Below, piece after piece: positions 10,711 to 19,635 of a stretch of 64,000 bases of DNA (position 1 is the stretch's first letter; every line of letters starts with the position of its first letter). The position numbers and the translations under genes are program-made. The notes under the pieces are model-generated. The model saw nothing but the letters and a program-made list of their open reading frames with translations, did not search any database and was not told the origin of the DNA. The DNA is taken from the NCBI GenBank assembly GCA_933207985.1, contig OW240912.1, positions 75,637,594 to 75,701,593 of the forward strand, in the 5' to 3' direction. Origin of the DNA: Pelobates cultripes (taxonomy: Eukaryota > Chordata > Amphibia > Anura > Pelobatidae).

Positions 10711-13700
10711 GTTTCTTTGCCCTGTGAGGGAGAAAAGAAATGATTCTCCAAGTTACAATTAGTAAAAATATAATAATTATAGTTATCATTATTGGTTTCA
10801 AATACCAGAAAAATACTAAATCCTGTTCCTATTACCCCTTTAACAAGATTTGCTAAAGATTCAGCTATGCTTTGAACAGTTTTACCAATTGAAGGTAAAA
10901 TAGGAGTCAATATCTTACCAAGTTCTTTCAGCCAGTATGGGAAATCTCTCTCGTGGTCTTGAATATTGAGAAGAGAAAGCCTAACTCTTATTAATATATC
11001 TTGCACTTGCTCGTGGGTGGAGCATAAGGTGATTTTGAATTGTTGTAAGTGAGCCAAGAAAGCACTCATATATGGAAGTTTTAAAGATATTGGGGGTATG
11101 TGTATTTTAACGATATCTGTTAGTTTATAATTTTGTAAAGGAGGTTTTAACAATCTTCCATAACAGTAAATGTCATAATCCGTGGTTACAATTAATGGTT
11201 GTAAAGCAGGTAACTTGCAATCTGAATAAGGACTCATAATTAAATAAGAACCATTTCTTAAAGATTCAAAGTACAGATAATCATTTTGTATTGGTTCTAT
11301 ATTAAGTAAGCAATCAGCTGATGTGGCAGGATTATTTCCACAAGGAGTCTGTACTTTTACATCTTCACATATTACATAACTTTTTTCTAGGCATCTTGAA
11401 ACAGACAAATAATATATCTGATCACATATCTTTGATATATATTGATATGGATGTTGTATTGTTATCTTTGCCAACTTTTCACCTGTTTGTAACAGGTGAC
11501 CTATATTATCAAGCTTCCAATTCGTAGTGTATATTTCACCTGGAAGAGTTAACTCATAATAAATTTTAACTTCCCACTGGCTAACCTTGGCATTGTTTAA
11601 ATGTTTTGTTTCTCTGATATCATAAACAAAGGTCTGAGAAATGTGCAATAACACTTCGATTTGTTTCTTAGTTAATTTTAACCTTTGAAGCACTTTAGTT
11701 ATGTTAACCAGACTTGTATCAATTAAACCATTTTGTAAATTAGATCGAATATCAAAAATCTTCTGATTCAACATAGATATTTTCACACTTTCTTCTAGTG
11801 TAGAAATATCATATATTAATGCTGCAGTAAGCGTTATCAGGTGGTCTTTAAGAATCAATATACCTTGACGTAGCAATTCATCATTTAGATCAGAATAATG
11901 GGATACAACCTGAATAGCTTCTACAAGTAATTGGCCGGTATATAGGAAGGAGTTTGCATTGGTTAACAAAGTCCTTCTTCTGCGAGACACACGTCTCATG
12001 TTACATTCATCTGGATCACTATTTTGTATATTTTTATATGTAATATCTAAAAATGTTTTATTAGTAGGCCATGCTGCGATTGCAAATGGCATCTCTGCAA
12101 CATTCTGTAAAGTACAATTCTGAAATTCACAAGGTCTATCTTCATTAGCGATTAAAACATACATTTGAGTTTTTATACCATTAATTACAATATCTGTATT
12201 ATATATCATACTGTCACTGACACATTTCTGATACAGGGAGTATACTAAATAATTTGCATTAATACTTATCGGTTTCCTCTCGATGCACCACATTCCTGGA
12301 AGTCCAGAATATAGCAAAAATCCTTGGTCTATGTTTTTAGGGAGCCATTTAAAGTTCTGATTGGTATAATTATACCAGAGAGAGCAAGGAGCACAACGGT
12401 AGATTATATCTGGATTAGAACCATTACAGATTCCTTGTTTTATCAATGTCTCTGTAGTTATGTTACAGGAATTTCTTGCTTTGCAGGTATGTACATAATA
12501 TGTGGAGTTAAGAAATGCTGCAAATCGGGGTTTAGTACAAGTGTCCCATGGGGTCAAGTCTCTAAAAAGCTTTTGTTGACCATTCATATTCCATTCTTTT
12601 GGCAATGCTTCTGCTTTTAATAGGCCTGTCTTATTGTTGCTCATCAACTGCTGCAAGGTTTCTTTCACTAATTGATGTATTTCATCTGAATTCAAATTCA
12701 CACGCCACCATGAGTCATTATAAAGTTCATTACTACAGAATATGGTTCCAGTGTGGTTTCTCACTCCACCAGGAAATCTATATTCCTCTTCTTCTGCTCC
12801 TTCCCAGTAACCAATTTTTTCTGAATTGTAGGTAAAAATCTGTGTCTTATACTGAGAGGTGCTTAAATAATCAATTAGGTATTCTTTGTACTGTATTCCA
12901 TCTTGGGTAATACCTGGACGTGGACAGTGATCAGCCTTTATTTCTGATTCCGGCCATCTTCTGTTTGACTGGAAATTAACATAATAACAATGTCCAAAAT
13001 TAGCATAGCACATCTTTTCAGCATAAGAAGGCTGTTTGCGATAGTCATCCAATGGTAAACTATATGGCAAAGTCTTTTCTTGAATCACCTTCATATGTGC
13101 ATCCAAAGTTTCTTTGACAAGCATCTGTCCCGTCTCACTTTTAATTCCAGCATCTTTAGCCATCACTGCTGAGTCTAGTATTAGGATTTGAGATAGTCCA
13201 ATCACTTGTTTCTTGTGTATAATCGGTTTTGGGTATGGTTTCCAATAGGTTCCTTGTGGAATACCAGAATACGTCACATTGGCGATTACTTCGCTGTGAA
13301 TTGTGTCTCTTTTCATAAGATGGTTCCTGGAGGTCATCCTCACGATCATGGAACTTGTATTGTATGCAGTCCAATTCAATACGGGAGCTTCTTGGTTGTT
13401 AACATAATCCCAATGCAGTTTCAAAACGACTACTAGGGTTGATGTTATCATGATAATGCAGCAGATAGTAATAAAGAGACACCACATCCAATTCTTCAGT
13501 ATCCATTTGCTTCCATCTTTGCACTTCTTTCTTACTGTGTTCCATACTTTATGTAAAGTCTGTTTTTCTGGTAATAATGATTCATGTTCCAATTCTTCCA
13601 TAGCAATTGTAAATATGTCATTTTTTGTTCGTAGATCCTTCTCCTTTGCATTTTCAATTATCTGATCATGAGTTGGTCTATTGCGAGGCTGTGAGATGGG

Positions 13701-13781
13701 TTGCTTTTCCATCCTCTTTTGTGTTTCTCTTGCTTCCTTCGACAGTATCCACTGTGTCAGGGTCAATGGTTCTGTGGACAT
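10707..13781 (-). CDS. env: Foamy virus Env glycoprotein (C-terminus apparently frameshifted)
   Basis: The 1024-codon frame overlaps the end of pol by 104 nt, as in other foamy viruses. Domains in order: a cytoplasmic leader with an N-terminal tryptophan (W11) and a hydrophobic leader anchor at about 98..120; a long surface part with many N-X-S/T sites and cysteines; a furin-type site RRRR at 600..603 separating surface and transmembrane subunits; and a heptad-rich transmembrane subunit. The predicted protein ends without a convincing membrane anchor. In the neighbouring frame, starting at about 10810 next to a run of five A (T in viral orientation), a long hydrophobic stretch and a basic tail with a dilysine-type end are encoded up to about 10703. 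This suggests a single frameshift near the 3' end, real or an assembly error in a homopolymer. Length is close to that of known foamy Envs. Confidence 0.9.
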   Translation of the reverse strand: MSTEPLTLTQWILSKEARETQKRMEKQPISQPRNRPTHDQIIENAKEKDLRTKNDIFTIAMEELEHESLLPEKQTLHKVWNTVRKKCKDGSKWILKNWMWCLFITICCIIMITSTLVVVLKLHWDYVNNQEAPVLNWTAYNTSSMIVRMTSRNHLMKRDTIHSEVIANVTYSGIPQGTYWKPYPKPIIHKKQVIGLSQILILDSAVMAKDAGIKSETGQMLVKETLDAHMKVIQEKTLPYSLPLDDYRKQPSYAEKMCYANFGHCYYVNFQSNRRWPESEIKADHCPRPGITQDGIQYKEYLIDYLSTSQYKTQIFTYNSEKIGYWEGAEEEEYRFPGGVRNHTGTIFCSNELYNDSWWRVNLNSDEIHQLVKETLQQLMSNNKTGLLKAEALPKEWNMNGQQKLFRDLTPWDTCTKPRFAAFLNSTYYVHTCKARNSCNITTETLIKQGICNGSNPDIIYRCAPCSLWYNYTNQNFKWLPKNIDQGFLLYSGLPGMWCIERKPISINANYLVYSLYQKCVSDSMIYNTDIVINGIKTQMYVLIANEDRPCEFQNCTLQNVAEMPFAIAAWPTNKTFLDITYKNIQNSDPDECNMRRVSRRRRTLLTNANSFLYTGQLLVEAIQVVSHYSDLNDELLRQGILILKDHLITLTAALIYDISTLEESVKISMLNQKIFDIRSNLQNGLIDTSLVNITKVLQRLKLTKKQIEVLLHISQTFVYDIRETKHLNNAKVSQWEVKIYYELTLPGEIYTTNWKLDNIGHLLQTGEKLAKITIQHPYQYISKICDQIYYLSVSRCLEKSYVICEDVKVQTPCGNNPATSADCLLNIEPIQNDYLYFESLRNGSYLIMSPYSDCKLPALQPLIVTTDYDIYCYGRLLKPPLQNYKLTDIVKIHIPPISLKLPYMSAFLAHLQQFKITLCSTHEQVQDILIRVRLSLLNIQDHERDFPYWLKELGKILTPILPSIGKTVQSIAESLANLVKGVIGTGFSIFLVFETNNDNYNYYIFTNCNLENHFFSPSQGKET

Positions 13782-16700
13782 CTTGGAAATACTTTGCTGG
13801 TTTTAAATTATCAATGCTTACTGTTCTCTGTTGGCCTTGTTTGTTCTCCGTAATAAAAGTTCTCGGATTTAAAATCGTCACGATTTTCACAGGCTTTTTC
13901 CAGCGTGGTCGCAGGGGGCGTAGTGTATGGACCCTCTCCAGGACGAACTGGCCAACAGTAGGAACCCAAGTAGTAGGTGACGGATTGTGGTGCGTTGTGG
14001 GTCGAGAAAACAATTCTCTAATTTCCTCTAACAGAACCAGCTGTTCTAATCTCCCTGGTGCAGAAATATGTTCAGTAAAAGTTGTGTTACAAGGGACACC
14101 ATACAACATTTCATATGGAGTTTTACCATTAGTAGTATTAGGTATATTGTTAATGCCCAATTGTACCATAGGAATAAGTGGATACCACTGTGTGGGGCGA
14201 GCAACTAGCAACTTGGTTAATAGTCTTTTCACCTCAGCATTTTTCCGTTCCACAACCCCACAACTTTGAGGGTGGTTGGGTGCACTGATTTCCCAAAGTA
14301 ACCCAAACGAGGTTGCCCAGTTCTGGGTTTCTTTTGCAGTAAATGCAGGACCACCATCTGAGTGGATGGTCCTAGGCTTACCAATGCATACCAAGGAAGT
14401 GAGACTAGCAATCGTGGTATTAGAGGTCGCACTTCGCACAGGGTATAACCAAGTAAACCTGGTACATGCATCAACACATACTAAAACATATTTATAACCA
14501 TGGGATGGTGGCAAAGGTCCAATATGATCAATATATAATAATTCAAAAGGTACATTGGGTATGGATTTTTCAATAAATGGTACGACTGAATGATTCGGTC
14601 TATTCACTAATAAGCATTGCTTACAATTACCAATAACATGAACAACAGTCCTTCTCATATTGGGCCACCAGTATCTTTTTTTCTGAGTAATAAGTACATT
14701 ATCTCTACCCAAATGAGCTTGTCCTAATCCTGAATGAGCCTCTAGTACAAGTTTTTCCCTCTCCGTTACAGGAGGAACAATGAAGTTATTACCATCAATG
14801 GTTACTATACAATCAACTCCTTCTAAATGATAGGAGTATTTGGTAGGATAGCCAGCTGGATTATGTCTGGTCTTATCCAGGCAAGCATTTAACTCTGCAT
14901 CTACTTTGAGAGAAAGGGTATGTTTCTGTGATCTAGTGACCACATTAACAGAATAGCTTTGGCTGACACTTTGCGCCAAAGTGTCTGCCAGCTGGTTGCC
15001 AACTGTATGAGGTGAAGAACCTAACTTTCTGTGTGCAGGTTCATACACAATTTCAATGTCAGGTTTCTTTTGCAAATATGCATCAATTTGTTTCCACAAA
15101 GAAATATGTTTCAACGGTTTACGTTGTGCTGTAAGAAAACCATTTGAGCGCCAGACTGAGAGATCTTGTACAGTGGATCTTGCGAGATAAGCTGAATCTG
15201 TCACTATCAAAACCGGCCCCACTATTGACATACTTTCCTTTAAAGCATGTGTATATGCATATATTTCGGCATACTGTGCTGAATGATCACCTATGGGTAT
15301 TGACCAAGTCTGATCTACCTGTCCTGGTACACATTTTACAATACCGCAACCTGCAGATTTATTTTTGTTTTCGGCTAAAGAATTTACAGCTGATCCATCT
15401 GTATAAAATATAGCTTTATAAAAATCATTAGGGTGTGTCTGTCTTTCCCATTTATTTTCAGAATCTGATGAGGTTGGTAGATCATCTAATGTTGGTAGTG
15501 TTTTATCATGAATAAAGGTTAGTTGTGGATCCTCTAACAGAGCATACCATTTGAGCCAACGGCTTTTTAAAGCCTTTCTTTCTGTAATTGTTTGTTTCTG
15601 CAGAGCATTTAGTGAAGCAACAGGTGTAAATAACACAATCTGTTGTCCTTGAGCTATGTTTCTTGATTTTAATAATGTAATCGAAATAGCTGTCAAAACT
15701 TTTTCCAGAGGAGTATATTTTAATTCAGTTTTAGTAAAAACATAAGATAGTAGACATAAAGGAGTCACGTCATTATCATTATATAAACGTGCATATGCTA
15801 CATGTGGGGAACATGTGATTATAGCTATAAGCTTTGTATCACAATTTCGTTGGGCAAGATATGATGTGTTATTCACTGCATTAATAAGAGCTTTTAATGC
15901 TTTGTCATTTTCTGTTGTCCATTCAAAAGCAATTGTATTGCGTTCATTCTTAATTTCTCTTGAGATGGCTGAGTTTAATGAGACTATCAGTTCTTTATAA
16001 TTTGGAATAAAAAACATTGCATAATTTAGAAGGCCAACAATGCTCCTCAGTTGTTTTAAATTCTTTGGAGCAGAAATATTCGATATCTTATCTTTGTAGG
16101 ACGTAGTCAAACCACGACCTTGATTCGAGATTTCAAATCCTAAATAGTTTACTGTATGTCTGGCTATTTGTGACTTTTTTAATGAAATAATATAGCCAGC
16201 TATTTTCAGTCTATGAAGAACTGTTTTCAATACATCCAAATGTTCACTTTCAGTGTCATGTGAAAAATATATATCATCTACATAGACTTCCACATTAGGA
16301 ATGTCAGTTAGCAATGAAATAACATCTGCTGTAAATAATGCCGGAGAATTAATAAAACCTTGTGGTAATCTCGTCCAAACATACTGTTTACCTGCCCAGG
16401 TAAAACTAGTTATATTATAACTTTCAGGACTGATGGGATGGCTCCAGAAACCATTGGATAAATCCAATGTTGTTTTATATTTTCCTCTAAACATATGCTG
16501 TAATATGGATGGGGAATGTGTATTCTGAGCTGCTACAGGTGGTGTAACTCTATTCACCTCTCGATAGTCTAACACCATTCTCCATTTATGATCTGATTTT
16601 GGTACAGGATAGATGGCAGAATTCATGGAACTATATTGTTCCTTAATAACACCTTGTTTCAGCAGGTCATTTATTACAATCTGTATATCAGGTATTGCAA

Positions 16701-17214
16701 GTGGGTTAATTTTATATTGTGCCTGTTTCTTAGGTGCAAGTGTTCCTGTTGCTATATGATGACAAATATCCCTCCTGTGTCCTACTTGATTTTCCCATTG
16801 TTGAAAAACATCCTTATTCTGTACTAGAATTTCTTTTAATTCTTTTTTATTTGTTAATGAGGTGAAATTTAATTGATGTTCTATATGTGAATCAACATTG
16901 ATAGGTACAGTAAGCTGTAGTGCAGGTTTTGAAACTATATCTATGAAATGTGAAACATCTTTATATGCAATTAAGAATGAAACATCCAAACTAGGATGTT
17001 CAGCCAGTTCAAGATTAACCTTCCTTCCATTAACTTTAATAGTATCATGATATAAAGGATATGTACCATTGCCCTCTAATGTTTCAATAGTAACATTAGA
17101 AAATGGATTGGTTTTTAATATGTTTTTCTGTACAAGTGAAATTTCTGCTTGTGTATCTAACACCCCTTCATATGTCCTCAGATCATATGTAATCTGCAAA
17201 TCAAGATTATTCAT
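13678..17214 (-). CDS. pol: Foamy virus Pol (protease, reverse transcriptase, RNase H, integrase)
   Basis: The 1178-codon frame is intact. Domains in order: a retroviral aspartic protease with DTQA at 20..23 instead of the usual D-T/S-G-A; reverse transcriptase with LPQGF and catalytic YVDD near 311; RNase H beginning with FYTDGS near 607; integrase with an HHCC zinc-binding domain (about 826..868), catalytic D near 894 (YIDHIGP), D near 951 (HSDGG) and E near 989 (VVERKN); then a C-terminal DNA-binding domain. The start ATG overlaps the gag stop as ATGA (17211..17214). An own ATG rather than a frameshift fusion fits the spumavirus strategy of translating Pol from a spliced mRNA. All visible catalytic residues are present. 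Confidence 0.95.
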   Translation of the reverse strand: MNNLDLQITYDLRTYEGVLDTQAEISLVQKNILKTNPFSNVTIETLEGNGTYPLYHDTIKVNGRKVNLELAEHPSLDVSFLIAYKDVSHFIDIVSKPALQLTVPINVDSHIEHQLNFTSLTNKKELKEILVQNKDVFQQWENQVGHRRDICHHIATGTLAPKKQAQYKINPLAIPDIQIVINDLLKQGVIKEQYSSMNSAIYPVPKSDHKWRMVLDYREVNRVTPPVAAQNTHSPSILQHMFRGKYKTTLDLSNGFWSHPISPESYNITSFTWAGKQYVWTRLPQGFINSPALFTADVISLLTDIPNVEVYVDDIYFSHDTESEHLDVLKTVLHRLKIAGYIISLKKSQIARHTVNYLGFEISNQGRGLTTSYKDKISNISAPKNLKQLRSIVGLLNYAMFFIPNYKELIVSLNSAISREIKNERNTIAFEWTTENDKALKALINAVNNTSYLAQRNCDTKLIAIITCSPHVAYARLYNDNDVTPLCLLSYVFTKTELKYTPLEKVLTAISITLLKSRNIAQGQQIVLFTPVASLNALQKQTITERKALKSRWLKWYALLEDPQLTFIHDKTLPTLDDLPTSSDSENKWERQTHPNDFYKAIFYTDGSAVNSLAENKNKSAGCGIVKCVPGQVDQTWSIPIGDHSAQYAEIYAYTHALKESMSIVGPVLIVTDSAYLARSTVQDLSVWRSNGFLTAQRKPLKHISLWKQIDAYLQKKPDIEIVYEPAHRKLGSSPHTVGNQLADTLAQSVSQSYSVNVVTRSQKHTLSLKVDAELNACLDKTRHNPAGYPTKYSYHLEGVDCIVTIDGNNFIVPPVTEREKLVLEAHSGLGQAHLGRDNVLITQKKRYWWPNMRRTVVHVIGNCKQCLLVNRPNHSVVPFIEKSIPNVPFELLYIDHIGPLPPSHGYKYVLVCVDACTRFTWLYPVRSATSNTTIASLTSLVCIGKPRTIHSDGGPAFTAKETQNWATSFGLLWEISAPNHPQSCGVVERKNAEVKRLLTKLLVARPTQWYPLIPMVQLGINNIPNTTNGKTPYEMLYGVPCNTTFTEHISAPGRLEQLVLLEEIRELFSRPTTHHNPSPTTWVPTVGQFVLERVHTLRPLRPRWKKPVKIVTILNPRTFITENKQGQQRTVSIDNLKPAKYFQDVHRTIDPDTVDTVEGSKRNTKEDGKATHLTASQ
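14752..14764 (-). other. Possible central polypurine tract in pol
   Basis: In viral orientation this is the 13-nt purine run GGAGAGGGAAAAA near the start of the integrase region. Foamy viruses are known to use an internal polypurine tract in pol, but this run also simply encodes E-R-E-K, so the call is tentative. Confidence 0.3.
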
Positions 17215-18743
17215 CCTGATTTTCTTCTTGCTCTGGGTTTTGATTCTCGGTTTTCTTTATTTTTTTGTATCTTTCTGGTTGTTGCTGGAGGATGTGTTGG
17301 AGGATGTGAGGATGTTGATGGGGTAGTAGAACTTTTATCTTGTCCTGTTCTGTCTCTATCCCTGACTTGTCCTGGGGATCCTCCGTATTTGTCTGGGCCT
17401 TTAACCCTTGGTCTCAATCTATATCCTCCGCTATATCCAGGAAATTCTAAATATCTTGGGGCTTCTCCTTTGGAAGTTGACTGATATCTTTCAGTACGAT
17501 CTATCTCTGTAGTCTGTTCTTTTTCCCTTTGATATGTCCTATATGAGGGACGAGAATAATCCCTGTTAGTTCCATCTATAGATGTAGATGGTCTAGATTC
17601 CCTTTTTATGAATGTAGAACTTCTCCTATCTTGCTTTTGCCTGTCTCTTCTAGGGGTAAATGCTGCATTGCTTTTCCTATCTTTGTTTCCTGCTTTTTCT
17701 TTGCTTTTATACCCCTCTCCTGTAAGATCCTTACCTAAAAGTGTGTATGTGCTCCTTAGGATTTCAGGCATTCTATCACTTTTCTCATTTTCGGTCAATC
17801 CATGCAACCTTCTTTCTATGTCAAGTATTAATGCTTGACCTTTTACTAGTGGTTTCAAGCAACCCCAAACCATGGAATGATTTCTGCTTGTGAATCTCAT
17901 CCCTAAATTATATGCTGCTATAATCCCTGACTTTGTATTCACTCCCGCCAGTGTGTCTGACAGTGTAGAAATCGTCACTTTGCCATAAGTCTTTTCATAT
18001 AGAGTGGATATTACAATATCCCAGTTTTCAGCTTCAGCTTGTGTAATTGACAGTCCAGAGGGCAGTAATGCATTTACTAGCCCCTGTCTCTGAACTGCAG
18101 TTTGAGTTGGGTAAACCCCATCTAACGCATGTGTTTTTTCATTAAGCCATAATGCTATTTCCTTCGCAGATGTTGGTACTGTGCCAATAGTAGCTTTAAT
18201 ATTAGACATAGGAATACCCTGTATTCCTGTCCCCACTGTGTGAACTATAGGAGCACTAACAATTGGTGCTATTAACGCCTGTCGTAACAAGTCTCTCAAG
18301 AAAATAATTTCTGGCATTAACCTCTCTCTTTCTGCTCGTGCAGACTGTGCAGGTGCCGGTAATTCATGGCTGTGTACGGGAACATATAGTAATCCCCTAC
18401 CTATACCCCACTGTCCTGGGACTAATGGACCATGTCTTGCTGGTGTATTAGGTATATTAGGTCGTTTACCAAATAGTTGTATATATGTCTCTCTTGTCAT
18501 ATTAATTAAGGTCTGTGTACTTAAATCTGGTGGAGTGTTAGGTAGTTCTGTAAATGTTGGCTGATCTAGATCTACATTTTCCGCATCAGTTAATTGAATG
18601 CTGATTACAGCATACCTGGCTCCTGCACCCCAAGGGCCTTGTACAATTTCACATAGTACCATTTCTCCATGATGAAGATCTCTCTGTGCCTGGGCTACAA
18701 AAAGTTCATTAAATTCTCGATATCTCAAGAATAATTGTCCCAT
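17211..18743 (-). CDS. gag: Foamy virus Gag
   Basis: The 510-codon frame is intact. Residues 36..53 read G-P-W-G-A-G-A-R with L51-T52-D53, matching the foamy Gag cytoplasmic targeting and retention pattern G-x-W-G-x3-R-x7-L-x-D that directs capsid assembly. The C-terminal third (from about 335) is very rich in R, K, S and G, with a glycine-arginine stretch around 430..470 in place of zinc knuckles, as expected of foamy Gag nucleic-acid binding. No Cys-His boxes are present. It is shorter than primate foamy Gags, which are typically over 600 residues. It starts about 80 nt downstream of the primer binding site and ends in the ATGA overlap with pol. Confidence 0.93.
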   Translation of the reverse strand: MGQLFLRYREFNELFVAQAQRDLHHGEMVLCEIVQGPWGAGARYAVISIQLTDAENVDLDQPTFTELPNTPPDLSTQTLINMTRETYIQLFGKRPNIPNTPARHGPLVPGQWGIGRGLLYVPVHSHELPAPAQSARAERERLMPEIIFLRDLLRQALIAPIVSAPIVHTVGTGIQGIPMSNIKATIGTVPTSAKEIALWLNEKTHALDGVYPTQTAVQRQGLVNALLPSGLSITQAEAENWDIVISTLYEKTYGKVTISTLSDTLAGVNTKSGIIAAYNLGMRFTSRNHSMVWGCLKPLVKGQALILDIERRLHGLTENEKSDRMPEILRSTYTLLGKDLTGEGYKSKEKAGNKDRKSNAAFTPRRDRQKQDRRSSTFIKRESRPSTSIDGTNRDYSRPSYRTYQREKEQTTEIDRTERYQSTSKGEAPRYLEFPGYSGGYRLRPRVKGPDKYGGSPGQVRDRDRTGQDKSSTTPSTSSHPPTHPPATTRKIQKNKENRESKPRARRKSG

Positions 18744-18823
18744 GACAAAGAATTGTGTCTTCTCTTACATATAAGAGGTTACCTAGGTATTTTTGCTTAA
18801 AATAAGTAAAGCTAGTGCTTCCA

Positions 18824-18841
18824 GCCCCACGTTGGGCGCCA
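18824..18841 (-). other. Primer binding site, tRNA-Lys1,2 type
   Basis: In viral orientation the 18 nt read TGGCGCCCAACGTGGGGC, two bases downstream of the LTR end. This is the tRNA-Lys1,2 primer binding site used by foamy viruses. The short leader to gag contains a GTAAGA (about 18763..18768) that could be a splice donor. Confidence 0.92.
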
Positions 18842-19212
18842 ATTGTAACCGTTCGTACTCCAATTTACCGATATAACGTCTTATAACTTAGAATTTAGCA
18901 GGGCTAACCATACAGATATCTTAGCTAAATATTGTATAGTCGGTATAGAGTTTCTCTATTTAAAATACATAAATAATTGAGAATACAATAAAAATAGGAG
19001 TTGGAAGCAATAACTTTTGTCTTATTAATATAGTTTATTGGATAAATGAATAAAGATCCATTAATATATCATAAAGCAGAGTATACAAGATTAAATGAAT
19101 AAATGCTTGCAATATAATTAGTATAACATACCCTCCTGATTATACAGGTAATCTCTCAGTATGTCACCTCCAGAGTCGGTCAGTATGTCTCTATCTAGCA
19201 TTGATCTAGCAT

Positions 19213-19220
19213 GTATATAT
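19213..19220 (-). promoter_or_regulatory. TATA box of foamy virus 5' LTR promoter
   Basis: A TATATATA-type run lies about 100 bp downstream (viral orientation) of the U3 98-bp repeats and about 180 bp before the AATAAA at 19034..19039. This gives a plausible U3-R-U5 layout. The transcription start is not defined by sequence alone. Confidence 0.6.
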
Positions 19221-19319
19221 AGTATAGCATTTCTAATTACTACTGGTAATGTATGGGTTAATTCATCTTAGGGTTAAAATCAGTTCATATATAAAAATAA
19301 AGGAAAAACACCCTTATCA

Positions 19320-19484
19320 GTCTAATGTCATAACCTAGACATCTTTAATCTGTATTTGGACTAGAAGTTAGGTTGACATACACCTTAGGGTTAAGAGAAG
19401 GTCATATAACAAAATAAGTCTAATGTCATAACCTAGACATCTTTAATCTGTATTTGGACTAGACGTTAGGATGACATAGGCAAA
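19320..19484 (-). repeat. 98-bp tandem repeats in 5' LTR U3 (two copies)
   Basis: The units start at 19320 and 19418, 98 bp apart; the second is partial. The matching block in the 3' LTR has three units. Confidence 0.85.
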
Positions 19485-19635
19485 GCCTTGAATTGTTATT
19501 GCATTAAATTAAGACAAGATGGAGTAAACATGTTGTGTACTGTAAATAGGTAAAAGGTTATTAGTTAAAGAAACAGTTGCAGTTTAAAGAAATACAATGT
19601 AGCAATGTGTATTATACCCACAATTGCCCATCACA

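Larger units (their letters stand above)
8827..19635 (-). mobile_element. Endogenous foamy virus provirus (spumaretrovirus), near complete
   Basis: The 10.8-kb minus-strand provirus has the order LTR, primer binding site, gag, pol, env, two accessory ORFs, polypurine tract, LTR. Foamy identity rests on a Gag motif matching the foamy cytoplasmic targeting signal, a pol frame with its own ATG, a long Env with a membrane-spanning leader, two overlapping ORFs between env and the 3' LTR, and a tRNA-Lys primer binding site. The LTRs differ by three substitutions and one 98-bp unit, so the insertion is recent or the LTRs have been homogenised. No 4-bp target duplication is visible: the left flank reads AACT and the right flank CTGT, the latter being the first bases of a satellite. 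Confidence 0.95.
18844..19635 (-). repeat. Foamy virus 5' LTR
   Basis: The 792-bp LTR is identical to the 3' LTR except for three base differences and one fewer 98-bp unit. It would hold the promoter for genomic RNA, with U3 at the right and U5 at the left in plus coordinates. Its outer end sits directly against the first 132-bp satellite unit. Confidence 0.95.

Noticed and set aside
13625..14497. Plus-strand open frames opposite foamy pol and env
   Set aside because: They are antisense shadows of long minus-strand viral genes with clear motifs.
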